DNA from: an uncultured Prevotellaceae bacterium
Lineage (GTDB): Bacteria > Bacteroidota > Bacteroidia > Bacteroidales > Bacteroidaceae
Length of the DNA stretch: 64,000 nt
Direction of reading: 5' to 3'
Assembly: GCA_947168395.1 (NCBI GenBank)
Contig: CAMVLT010000002.1
Location: 169,796-233,795, forward strand
The position numbers and the translations under genes are program-made. Each line of letters begins with the position of its first letter. The first letter of the stretch is position 1. The notes below the pieces were generated by a model that saw only the letters and a program-made list of their open reading frames with translations, did no database searches and was not told the origin of the DNA. Below, piece after piece: positions 1 to 7,900 of this stretch.

Positions 1-142
1 TTCATCTGACAGATAATAGTCGCTGAAATCCTTGCACCCCGGCGGCAGCTGGTGGTGTACCAGGCTGGGCAGCACCTGCTGCAACTGGAGGAACAGACGC
101 TCGCCGGGTGCGTCGCGGTCGGGGTACATGTGGAAGGTGAAG

Positions 143-177
143 CCCCCTCCCGGCCTCCCCCCATTGGGGGAGGAGTC
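143..177. repeat. GC-rich palindromic repeat, in frame inside the Toprim gene
   Basis: C-rich arm, short loop and G-rich arm (CCCCCTCCCGG...TTGGGGGAGG). It adds about 12 residues between the two Toprim motifs without breaking the frame. It belongs to a family with members at 357-393, 20727-20760, 23700-23732, 25926-26059, 30958-30992, 31076-31107, 35086-35120 and 49474-49510. Confidence 0.7.
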
Positions 178-356
178 AAGGGTTTGGAGCAGTTCTTTGT
201 CCTTCTGGCTCAGCAGCGTGGCCGAGGGGATGGCGATGGCTTTGTGACCCGCCGAGAGCATGGCCCAGCAGTCGCTGCAGCCCTCGGTGATGTAGAGCTC
301 GTCGCCGGGCTTCAGCAGGTTCAGCACGGGCAGGTGTTGTTGCTGCTTGAGGTAAT

Positions 357-393
357 CACCCCCTCCCTCACAGGGAGGGCGGGGGGAGGGTCT
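357..393. repeat. GC-rich palindromic repeat at a gene junction
   Basis: CCCTCCCTCACAGGGAGGG followed by a G-run. It overlaps the stop codon of the DUF3987 gene (392-394) and supplies the first codons of the downstream Toprim frame. The words either side of it encode nearly the same peptide (EYLKQ before, DYLKQ after), so insertion may have gone with a short duplication. Confidence 0.65.
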
Positions 394-1693
394 ACTGTTT
401 CAGGTACTCTTCGGTCTTGGTGTACAGTCCCGTCTGGGCGGAGTAGGTGATGAACTTGCGGTTCCCCCAAACTCTCAACTGGTCTTTAGATCCAGCGGGG
501 TCTTTGCCTGCCTCCGTTCGAAGAGCCTGAAGCTGGGCCTCGTTGAAGGTGTTGGGCAGGCTGTCGAGCATGTTCTTCGGGCCGCGACGACGGGCTTCGA
601 TGGTTACGTCGGCATCCTTCCCCAGCATATCGGCAAAGATTTGCATCTTGCTCCACAGGTCATGATACACCAGCCACTCTACGAGGTCGCCCATCGACTT
701 CGTCCACGTCTGGTTGTTGAGCACCCAGAGGATGCAGCCAGCCTTCCATGCCGAGACCAGTGCACGCTTCGACACATCCCACAGCACGTCGTCATCTACC
801 AAGTCGGCCAGCGTGGCCATGTCGGCCGCCAGATGGTCAATGAGCTTGTTCAGCGGACGGATGATGAAGCGGCCCTTGCAGATGTTGAGCCGTGCCAGAT
901 ACTCGTCCAGCTTCTGGTAGAACTCGTCGCTGTACTGTCCCTGCCGGGGAATGCGTCCACTGCGGCTGCCACGTGCCTTGTAGGAGAAAGCCATTCGTCC
1001 GAACGTGCCGTTGAAAAGTTCGTTCTTGTAGAAATCTCGGGCAGCTACTGGAGTCGATGATATTGTCATACAGACACGCAGGACGGGGTTGCCCGTCACG
1101 CCATCGGCCGTGGCTCTCATGGCACCCGCCTTGGCTCTGTCGTAGATATTGCGCAGCATGTGCGAGACCTGTTTGTGACCACCACAGAGTCCGTTGGCCA
1201 TCTCCACCTCGGGCAGGTTGAAGTACTGTGTACGGCCTCCCAGCGTCTCACAGCCCATGGCGTTCAATAGGAAGCCTGCGCGCGTGGTATCTGTCGGAGG
1301 GAAGAGGATGGCTGTGTCAGGACGGGCAGGCTTCTCTTTGTTAGCCCCACGGGTCTTGGTCAGTCTGGCCCATTCCACCAGTTTTTTCATTTCCTCCTCG
1401 TCGTGCTGACGGAAATCGCGGCAAATGGCTTCTACCAAGTTGCCCAATTGGCCCTTGTTATTACCCGAATCGGCTACGAGATGGGCCATTTGACCGCACA
1501 TTTCCTTCCAAGTAAGGTCGGGATACTGAAATTCTGCGCCGCTGATGTGTGCGCCAAGAACAGGGAAAAACATCGGAACGAGGGGTTCATGCATGTCTTT
1601 TGAGGCCTGTGAGAGCAGCAATTTGATGCATTCTGTGCCTTTTCCGAGGTTAGGCATCTCGGGTGCCTTACGTTTACTAATGTCGTATCTCAT
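392..1693 (-). CDS. DUF3987-family ATPase of a mobile-element primase module
   Basis: A 433-residue protein resembling DUF3987 proteins, helicase-like ATPases found with primases in integrated elements of Bacteroidota. A degenerate P-loop, ADSGNNKGQL, lies near residue 75, followed by LFPPTDTTRAGFLLNA and a MRFP-less barrel of short conserved blocks such as LRVCMTISSTP. It resembles the C-terminal half of the 25275-27776 protein but lacks that protein's N-terminal domain. The start is the ATG at 1693. Upstream lies an AT-rich core flanked by inverted 8-bp repeats (1732-1879), the same arrangement as upstream of the other DUF3987 gene. The Toprim fragment follows directly. Likely role: unwinding or loading DNA during replication of the element (family knowledge); no experimental link can be made from the sequence. 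Confidence 0.65.
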   Translation of the reverse strand: MRYDISKRKAPEMPNLGKGTECIKLLLSQASKDMHEPLVPMFFPVLGAHISGAEFQYPDLTWKEMCGQMAHLVADSGNNKGQLGNLVEAICRDFRQHDEEEMKKLVEWARLTKTRGANKEKPARPDTAILFPPTDTTRAGFLLNAMGCETLGGRTQYFNLPEVEMANGLCGGHKQVSHMLRNIYDRAKAGAMRATADGVTGNPVLRVCMTISSTPVAARDFYKNELFNGTFGRMAFSYKARGSRSGRIPRQGQYSDEFYQKLDEYLARLNICKGRFIIRPLNKLIDHLAADMATLADLVDDDVLWDVSKRALVSAWKAGCILWVLNNQTWTKSMGDLVEWLVYHDLWSKMQIFADMLGKDADVTIEARRRGPKNMLDSLPNTFNEAQLQALRTEAGKDPAGSKDQLRVWGNRKFITYSAQTGLYTKTEEYLKQ

Positions 1694-1731
1694 TGATTAT
1701 TAGCTTTTTAGATGAATTATACTTGTTAAAT

Positions 1732-1879
1732 CTTACAATCTTACAGTCTTACAGTTCTTTTTTAAGGGGTGTGCTTTTCTTTATTTATATATATAACTAT
1801 TTATATATCAATAAGTTATATAATAATATAAGAAAGTATAGACCCCCTTTTTTTAATTGTAAGACTGTAAGACTGTAAG
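1732..1879. repeat. Inverted arrays of 8-bp repeats around an AT-rich core
   Basis: Left array 1732-1755 has three 8-bp units (CTTACAAT, CTTACAGT, CTTACAGT). Right array 1856-1879 holds the same units inverted (ATTGTAAG, ACTGTAAG, ACTGTAAG). The roughly 100 bp between them is almost pure A/T with TATATA runs. It sits just upstream of the DUF3987 gene. The design resembles an iteron-type origin or an autoregulatory operator; which one is inference. Confidence 0.7.
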
Positions 1880-1906
1880 ATTTCCTATTGTCTTACCTTT
1901 TACCTC

Positions 1907-2102
1907 TTACCTCTCTACAAGGCCCTCCAGCGCCCAGAGCAGTTCGTTGGCCACGTCAGTGGCATACTGGGCAACGTTGAATCCCGGGCCCGTATGTATA
2001 GGCCGGAAGTTCGGGTGGTAGGTGCCGTCGTCGCGGCGGGTGACGGTGATGTGCTCGCCCTCGTAGATGTGCGGGTTGCGCTTCACTCGCTTCTGGTTAG
2101 TT
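1907..2102 (-). pseudogene. 3' remnant of an unknown gene, cut by the MITE
   Basis: On the minus strand a frame of about 64 residues ends with TAA at 1909-1907 and reads well as protein (for example EGEHITVTRRDDGTYHPNF and VANELLWALEGLVER). It has no start codon: going upstream it runs into the end of the 181-bp repeat at 2103 and a stop. I do not recognise the family. Its strand and position upstream of the DUF3987 gene suggest it was another gene of the same mobile element before the repeat inserted. Confidence 0.5.
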
Positions 2103-2283
2103 GATCACGGGGTCGGTTCTACTGATCATTTTTCTGCGTTGAAAATTTGGATGTTCGAGAATAAGTTCGTATCTTTGCCTTCGCATTTGAAAACAATTGA
2201 ACCGATGGAAGTGCACAGGGAGTCAAGAACGATGTGTAATACAGAAACTTCAAAAGTGATCAGTAGAACCGACCCCATGATTC
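2103..2283 (+). mobile_element. 181-bp MITE-like repeat, copy 1, carrying a promoter
   Basis: Identical over 181 bp to 3531-3711. Both ends carry a perfect 20-bp terminal inverted repeat (GGGGTCGGTTCTACTGATCA and its complement), extended outward to about 25 bp with one mismatch. There is no transposase. The inside holds a Bacteroidota promoter (2146-2177) reading toward the GH53 gene and a short open frame from ATG 2205 that stops just before the GH53 start. No clear target-site duplication could be recognised. Confidence 0.85.
2146..2177 (+). promoter_or_regulatory. Promoter inside MITE copy 1
   Basis: TTTG at 2146-2149, then 20 bases, then TATCTTTG at 2170-2177. This matches the Bacteroidota -33/-7 consensus. 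It lies 129 bases upstream of the GH53 ATG in the same direction, so the repeat probably drives that gene. Confidence 0.7.
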
Positions 2284-2305
2284 CCCTGAAAATGAGCTGA
2301 CAGCT

Positions 2306-3412
2306 ATGATGAAGAGAATCAAGACACTGGTCGTGACCACGATAGTGGGACTGACCGCTGGGGCACAGACCACGCGCTGCCTGGGCGGCGACATCTCGCT
2401 GCTGCCCTCCTACGAGGAGCAGGGCGCGGTCTATAAGGACTTCGACGGGAAGACGGTGCAGGTGCTGCCGTTCCTAAAGCAACAGGGATGGAACGCCATG
2501 CGCGTCCGTCTGTTCGTAGAGCCGCAGTATGCTCCCCAGAAGCATCGTGAGGAGGGCGTCTGCCAAGACCTCGACTACGTCACCCGCCTCAGCCGGCGCA
2601 TCCAGCAGGCAGGCTTCCAGCTGATGCTCGACTTCCACTACTCCGACTACTGGGCCGACCCCGGCAAGCAGACCATGCCCCACTTGTGGCGCGACACACG
2701 GCGTGAGGACCTGCCCGACAGCGTCTACCAGTACACCCGCCGCACCCTGCTCGCCCTCCGCCAAAAGGGCGTAGTGCCCGAGATGATACAGGTGGGCAAC
2801 GAGACCACCAACGGCATGCTATGGCCGCAGGGCAAGATCGACTGGAAGCGGGGCACCCACGGCTGGGACTACCTTTGCCAGCTCTACCAAGCAGGCTGTC
2901 GCGCCTGCCGCGAGGTGTGCCCGAAGGCAAGGATTGTCATCCACACCGAGAAGATCGGCAAGTGGGACGTCACCCGTACCTATTACCAGGAGATGCGCCG
3001 CCACGGCGTCGACTACGACATCATCGGGCTCTCCTACTACCCCATGTGGCACGGGACGATTCAGAACCTGGGCCAGAACCTCGACCGACTGGAGTGGCTT
3101 TTCCCCGAGAAGGAGGTGATGATTGTCGAGACGGCCGCCTACTATTCCCACGACAACGACCGCTGGGCCACCCCCGACAAGTATGCCGAGTTCTATCCCA
3201 TCAGTCCCGAGGGCCAACAGCAGTTCACCCGCGAGCTGATGGCCGAGCTGAGCCGCCACTGGAATGTGCGAGGTGTCTTCTGGTGGTTTGCCGAGGAGAA
3301 CGCCTGTGGCAACACGCTGCTCCCCTGCTGGGTCAACCGCGGCCTCTTCGACAACCACACCGGCCGTGCCCTCCCCGCTCTCCAAGAATTCCACTGGACC
3401 GTCGGCCGCTGA
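2306..3412 (+). CDS. GH53 endo-beta-1,4-galactanase
   Basis: Secreted endo-galactanase (family GH53), which cuts beta-1,4-galactan and arabinogalactan I, the side chains of pectin. The family opening GGDISLLPSYEEQG is present near residue 27. The acid/base Glu is E166 in QVGNETTNG and the nucleophile is E275 in MIVETAAY. The 368-residue length is normal for a single-domain GH53. An N-terminal signal peptide (MKRIKTLVVTTIVGLTAGAQ) is present; the start could be either of two adjacent ATGs at 2306 and 2309. The gene stands alone between two identical MITE copies and its only visible promoter is inside the left copy. No other galactan genes adjoin it, though a GH2 beta-galactosidase lies at 27926-31945. 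Confidence 0.93.
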   Translation: MMKRIKTLVVTTIVGLTAGAQTTRCLGGDISLLPSYEEQGAVYKDFDGKTVQVLPFLKQQGWNAMRVRLFVEPQYAPQKHREEGVCQDLDYVTRLSRRIQQAGFQLMLDFHYSDYWADPGKQTMPHLWRDTRREDLPDSVYQYTRRTLLALRQKGVVPEMIQVGNETTNGMLWPQGKIDWKRGTHGWDYLCQLYQAGCRACREVCPKARIVIHTEKIGKWDVTRTYYQEMRRHGVDYDIIGLSYYPMWHGTIQNLGQNLDRLEWLFPEKEVMIVETAAYYSHDNDRWATPDKYAEFYPISPEGQQQFTRELMAELSRHWNVRGVFWWFAEENACGNTLLPCWVNRGLFDNHTGRALPALQEFHWTVGR

Positions 3413-3438
3413 TTTTCCACTTTCACAAGCTTGGTGAA

Positions 3439-3524
3439 GGACAGAAATTACCAGCATCGGACTGGCACGGACTTAAAGGACAGAAATTACCTGCATCGGA
3501 CTGGCACGGACTGGCGCGGACTTA
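3439..3524. repeat. 39-bp direct repeat with CGGAC half-sites
   Basis: Two copies starting at 3439 and 3478 share GGACAGAAATTACC, then GCATCGGACTGGCACGGACT. The CGGAC words are half of the palindromes found at 16141-16208, 24110-24176, 24191-24257 and 60391-60448. The remaining bases of the 3413-3530 gap show nothing else. Confidence 0.7.
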
Positions 3525-3530
3525 AAGGCA

Positions 3531-3711
3531 GATCACGGGGTCGGTTCTACTGATCATTTTTCTGCGTTGAAAATTTGGATGTTCGAGAATAAGTTCGTAT
3601 CTTTGCCTTCGCATTTGAAAACAATTGAACCGATGGAAGTGCACAGGGAGTCAAGAACGATGTGTAATACAGAAACTTCAAAAGTGATCAGTAGAACCGA
3701 CCCCATGATTC
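3531..3711 (+). mobile_element. 181-bp MITE-like repeat, copy 2
   Basis: Base-for-base identical to 2103-2283 and in the same orientation, with the same 20-bp terminal inverted repeats. Its right end interrupts the reading frame of a HigB/RelE-like toxin (coding sequence resumes at 3709). Its internal promoter (TTTG 3574-3577, TATCTTTG 3598-3605) points toward the antitoxin gene. Confidence 0.85.
3574..3605 (+). promoter_or_regulatory. Promoter inside MITE copy 2
   Basis: TTTG-N20-TATCTTTG, as in copy 1. It points at the truncated toxin and the intact antitoxin starting at 3861. Confidence 0.65.
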
Positions 3712-3864
3712 AGATTGTTCGCCTTTTGGGATAAGGATATCAACACGCTGGTCGTAGCCACACACGGCATCATGAAAAAGACGCAGAAGACGCCGAAAAG
3801 TGAAATTGCTAAGGCAGAGGGAATTAGACAGAAGTATTTTGAGAATAAAAACAAGAAGATATGA
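3709..3864 (+). pseudogene. HigB/RelE-type toxin, 5' end replaced by a MITE
   Basis: The frame reads FWDKDINTLVVATHG, then KKTQKTPKSEIAKAE, typical of the C-terminal half of HigB/RelE-like mRNA interferases (phage Gp49-like family). In-frame TGA at 3706 lies inside the MITE, so the N-terminal half and start are lost. The stop (3862-3864) overlaps the antitoxin ATG (3861-3863) as ATGA, the usual coupling of toxin-first HigBA operons. About 50 of the usual 100-120 residues remain, so it is almost certainly inactive. Confidence 0.75.
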
Positions 3865-4193
3865 AAAAGGTAGGAGACATGAAGCTGTATAGCTTTGAGG
3901 AATTGCTGGAAGAGGATTACGGCAAAGTTGGGACGCCAGAGCGCGACGCATTTGAACGTAGCGTGGACGAGGCTGTTCAGGCCTATCGCGTGGGCGAGGC
4001 CATCAAGCAGGCACGTGAGGCGCAGAACCTTACTCAAGCGGAATTGGGTGAGAAGATGGGAGTGCAGAGGGCTCAGGTCTGCCGTTTAGAGAGCGGCAAG
4101 AGCATCACGCTTGCCTCCATGATGCGGGCATTCCGTGCGTTGGGTGTACAAGTGGCATTGGAGATGAAAGGCATCGGAAAGGTTGCATTATAA
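3861..4193 (+). CDS. HigA-type XRE-family antitoxin
   Basis: A 110-residue protein with a helix-turn-helix of the Cro/XRE type at about residues 55-105 (NLTQAELGEKMGVQRAQVCR, then LESGKSITLASMMRAFRALG). The N-terminal part (FEELLEEDYGKVGTPERDAF) is the usual toxin-binding region of HigA proteins partnered with Gp49-like toxins. In family systems it binds the toxin and represses the operon. Here the partner toxin upstream is truncated by a MITE, so the antitoxin is an orphan and probably expressed from the MITE promoter or by read-through. Confidence 0.85.
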   Translation: MKKVGDMKLYSFEELLEEDYGKVGTPERDAFERSVDEAVQAYRVGEAIKQAREAQNLTQAELGEKMGVQRAQVCRLESGKSITLASMMRAFRALGVQVALEMKGIGKVAL

Positions 4194-4256
4194 AAAGAAC
4201 TAATTTCCTTCCGCCCATAGGCATCTGCGGTTTTAAGGGTTCAACTTCAAGTTTGC

Positions 4257-4541
4257 TTATGCCAATTCGTGGGCATAGTTCTGATAGTTGCCCAGAATCT
4301 GCTCAATGTGAATGACCTCGGGGCAGGAGTCCCAAGTGACGCCACCGCCCATCAAGTACCAATTATCACGCTCCTTCGTAGGAACTTTCTTCAGCGATGG
4401 GAATGCCGAGATGGGCATCAGCACCGAACGGCCGTCCTGCAAGTCAACCTGGAACTTCCTTTCTTTCTTCAGCCGACTGAATGACCTGTGACTTATTGAA
4501 TTTGTCTCAAATTCATTGTTTTTGGCGACGAACTGGGCTTT
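4257..4541 (-). pseudogene. DUF2442-like protein without a clear start
   Basis: The minus-strand frame ends at 4257 and contains VDLQDGRSVLMPISAFPSLK, a Trp-Tyr block and PEVIHIEQILGNY, which resembles the short DUF2442 family often found near toxin-antitoxin genes. The frame is open back to a TAA at about 4544 but contains no ATG; the only start-like codon is TTG at 4442, which would cut into the conserved DGR block. It is more likely a decayed copy than a functional gene. No promoter is visible for it. Confidence 0.45.
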
Positions 4542-4756
4542 TTATGCGATGAATGTACGAAAATGAAAGATAGCGAAACATACGTGATAGGATATATAAG
4601 GAAAAACAGCTAATTTTGCAGCAAAATTCGGAAAATAGCGTTTTTCCTCCCCGTCCGTAAAAAGACTCATACGCACAAGGTTATTAGTTATAGTTAGTAG
4701 TTATAGTTAGTAGTTAGTTTTTGTAGAAAAGAATTAGTTATGGTAAAACTAATCCC

Positions 4757-4796
4757 AGCGGCGGCCCGTGTGTGAATACCGGCAGCCGCTCTTTTT
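4757..4796 (+). terminator. Rho-independent terminator before the HTCS gene
   Basis: AGCGGCGGCC pairs imperfectly with CCGGCAGCCGCT, followed by CTTTTTG. It would shield the regulator gene from upstream transcription. Confidence 0.55.
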
Positions 4797-4847
4797 GTGC
4801 GTTATGAGACGTTGAGACGTACGGAAAAGTAAAAAAGTGACGAAATA

Positions 4848-4879
4848 TTTGCTTGTTTCGCGAAAATAGCGTACCTTTG
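4848..4879 (+). promoter_or_regulatory. HTCS promoter
   Basis: TTTG (4848-4851), 20 bases, TACCTTTG (4872-4879). The ATG at 4913 follows 34 bases later, which is why I prefer it to the upstream TTG at 4853, which lies within the promoter spacer. Confidence 0.75.
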
Positions 4880-4912
4880 CAAGCAGAACGAAACAAATAT
4901 TTTACCATAACT

Positions 4913-7900
4913 ATGAAACAATTCGTGCTTTCACTCCTGTTGTGTGTCGTGGCCTTTCTGCCCCTGAGAGGCCAGACGGGGCACTTTTTCCCTTCCGACC
5001 GCTTCTCGAGCAGCCTGATTGCAAACCTTTGCCAGGACAAGTACGGCAGTCTCTGGATAGCTACTGACTACGGCCTGAACCGTTTCGACGGCTACCAGTT
5101 CGAGCAGTTTCTGCACAACGACAAGGACCCCTGGAGCATTTGCAACAATGCGGTGGTGACCATGCTCTCCGACCGCGACGGCCGCCTGTGGGTGGGCACG
5201 AACCGAGGCTTGGACCGCTACGACGAGGCCGCCAACGGCTTCATACACTACCGTTTCGATGAGGAGATACAGCCGCGCATCACGGGGCTGGTACACCTGT
5301 CGGACGGCAAGATACTGGTGGCGACGGCGGGCTATGGTGCCTACACCATAGGCAGCGACGACAAGCTGCAGCCTACCGACGACTATGCCGACGAGGGCAA
5401 CAACCGCTACTACGGCCACATATACGAGGACTCGAAGCGCCGCATCTGGAAGACGGGCTACGACAACCTGGTGGTGATGAAGTCGAACGGCAAGTTCCAG
5501 CACTTTGAGTCGAGGGGCGAGCCGGTGGCCATACTGGAGCAGGCCGGCGAGGTGATGATAGTGGGCACGCACGGCATCAGGGTCTACCGCAATGGCCGCA
5601 TGGAGGATGCCGACATCGACCTGAGCGTGCTGGGCGGCAAGGAGGTGCTGTTCAGTACGGCAGCCAAGGATGCCGATGGAAATTTATATATAGGTACACG
5701 TGGGCGCGGCATATATCGGGTTCCCCGTGGCAGCCGCCGCTTAGAGCGCTATGAGGTGGACGTGTTCGGCACCGACCTGAACACGGCCAAGGTGTGGAGC
5801 ATCCTGTCCGACCGCAACGGCAACCTGTGGCTCGGCCTGCAGCTGAAGGGCCTGTTGCTGGTTCCCCAGCGGCCGATGCAGTTCAAGAACTGGAGCTTTG
5901 CGGCACAGAACATCAACCTCGGCTCGTCCATTACCTCGGTGTGCGAGGGTGAGGGCGGCATTACGTGGTGCACGGTACAGGGCGTGGGCATCTACGGCTT
6001 CGACAACCGGGGCCACGTGGTGGCTCATCCTGCTGCGCCCGATGCCGTGGAGTTCATCTTCCGCGACCACATGCGCCGCTACTGGGTGGGCACCGACGAC
6101 GGCTTGTACGCCTACAACCCCGCAACGGGCGCGTCGACGCTGAAGGTGAGCTTCGACTGCGACAAGTTCAACGACATGACCAGCGACGACACGGGCCGCA
6201 TCTATATATCCACCTTCTCGCGCGGCTTCTGTGTGTACGACCCCGAGACGGGCGACCTGAAGAACTACCGCAACGAGGGCGACGACACGGTGAAGGTGGG
6301 CCATCTGTGCAACGACTGGGTGATGTGTATGATGCCCGACGCGGAGGGCAACATTTGGCTCGGAACGGCGTCGGGTGTGTCGTGCTTCGACCCCCGGACG
6401 GGCAGTTTCCACAGTCAGGGCTGGCACCAGCTGCTCAACGGCACAATGTGCTTCTCGCTCTGTGCGATGACCAATGGTAACATCGTCATCGGCACGGCCA
6501 GCGGACTGTACCTCTATGACCGCCAGAAGCGCCGCACCGTGCGGTTCCCCGCCAGCGAGGCGCTGAACGACAAGTCCATCAGCTACGTCGTGCAGTCGAA
6601 CGACGGCGACATCTGGTGCTCCACGTCGATGGGTATCTGGCAGTACGATGTCAGCCTCCACCGCTTCGTGGGCCACGTCAACGGCAACGGACTCTCGAAG
6701 AAGGAGTATCTGTATGCCGTCGGCATGCACACCGACAAGGACGTCATCTGTTTCGGCAACAACGACGGACTGACCGTCTTCCGTCCTGCCGAGATGGGGG
6801 CTAAGGTGCCCTCGTCCGCCGAGGTGTACCTGACGGGCTTCATGGCCGGCCCCTCGTATGTCAACACACGCAGCGTGCTCAACGGCGTGCAGGTGACCGA
6901 CCGCGCCGTCATCGAGAACGACCACTTCAAACTGTCCTACCTGGACCATACCGTCACGCTGTGCTTCTCGCAGCTGAACTTCGACAATCCCGCCAACGTC
7001 ACCTTCGAATACAACATCAACGGCGGCGAGTGGATAAGCAAGGCCGAGGGCGTGAACGAAATAACGCTGAGCCATCTGCAGCCCGGCACCTATAAAATAA
7101 ATGTACGCGCATTGGCGGCTGGCGTCTACTCGCCCGAGAAGACCATCACCGTCACCATACGTGCCCCGTGGTACCGCTCGACGCTGGCGTATATCCTGTA
7201 TTTCATGCTGCTGCTGGGGCTTTTAGGTCTTATGGGATGGCTGTGGCACAGGCGTACGCACCGGCGGTTGGACGAGGAGAAGATGAAGTTCCTCATCAAC
7301 GCTACGCACGACATACGGTCGCCGCTGACGCTCATCATGAGTCCGCTGGCTAACCTGAAACGCAGAATCGGCGACAGCCAGTCGGACGCCAAGCGCGACC
7401 TCGAAACCATTGAGCACAACGCCACGCGCATACTCAACCTGGTGAACCAGATACTCGACGTGCGCAAGATTGACAAGCAGCAGATGGCGCTGCATTGCCA
7501 GAAGACCGACCTGGTGAACTTCGTGCAGGGCGTCTGCAAAATGTTCGAGTACAATGCCGAGGAGCGCAACATCAAGTTCAACCTGCAGCACGACGGCTTC
7601 GACGAATTAGACGTATGGGTAGACCGCGGCCAGTTCGACAAGGTGGTCACCAACCTGCTGTCGAATGCCTTCAAGTACAGCTTCGACGGCGGCACTATCG
7701 ACGTCCGCCTGTCGAAGGACGGCGAGAACGCCCGGATGGAGGTGGCCGACACGGGCATCGGACTGGACGACGACAACCAGAAGCACATCTTCGAGCGCTT
7801 CTATCAGGGCGGCAACTCGCGCCGTTTCCACATTTCGGGAACCGGCATCGGCCTTAACCTGTGCAAGATGATAGTCGACATGCACCACGGCACCATCGAG

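Larger units (their letters stand above)
1..399 (-). pseudogene. Toprim-domain primase fragment, runs off the left edge
   Basis: The minus-strand frame is open from 399 to the window edge. It encodes a recognisable Toprim fold: YITEG (the conserved Glu) at about 290-276, then YPDRDAPGERL (the conserved D-x-D) at about 130-98. Toprim domains belong to DNA primases, and here the gene follows a DUF3987 ATPase, as in primase modules of mobile elements. I see no ATG start; the frame opens just after a TGA, inside a GC-rich palindromic repeat, and there is no zinc-binding domain before the Toprim part. A second copy of the palindromic repeat sits in frame between the two Toprim motifs (protein text SSPNGGRPGGG). 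The gene may be truncated at its 5' end or start at a non-standard codon. The 3' end lies outside the window. Confidence 0.6.
4542..4912. other. Gene-free gap upstream of the HTCS gene
   Basis: Contains an AT-rich stretch, an imperfect direct repeat of TAGTTATAGTTAGTAG at about 4683-4718, a terminator-like hairpin at 4757-4796, and the HTCS promoter at 4848-4879. Nothing else is recognised. Confidence 0.6.

Noticed and set aside
2103..3711. Composite transposon with its own transposase
   Set aside because: Neither 181-bp end repeat codes for a transposase and no transposase lies between them; called MITE-like instead.
4853..4912. Upstream TTG start for the HTCS gene
   Set aside because: It falls within the promoter spacer; ATG 4913 begins a normal signal peptide.
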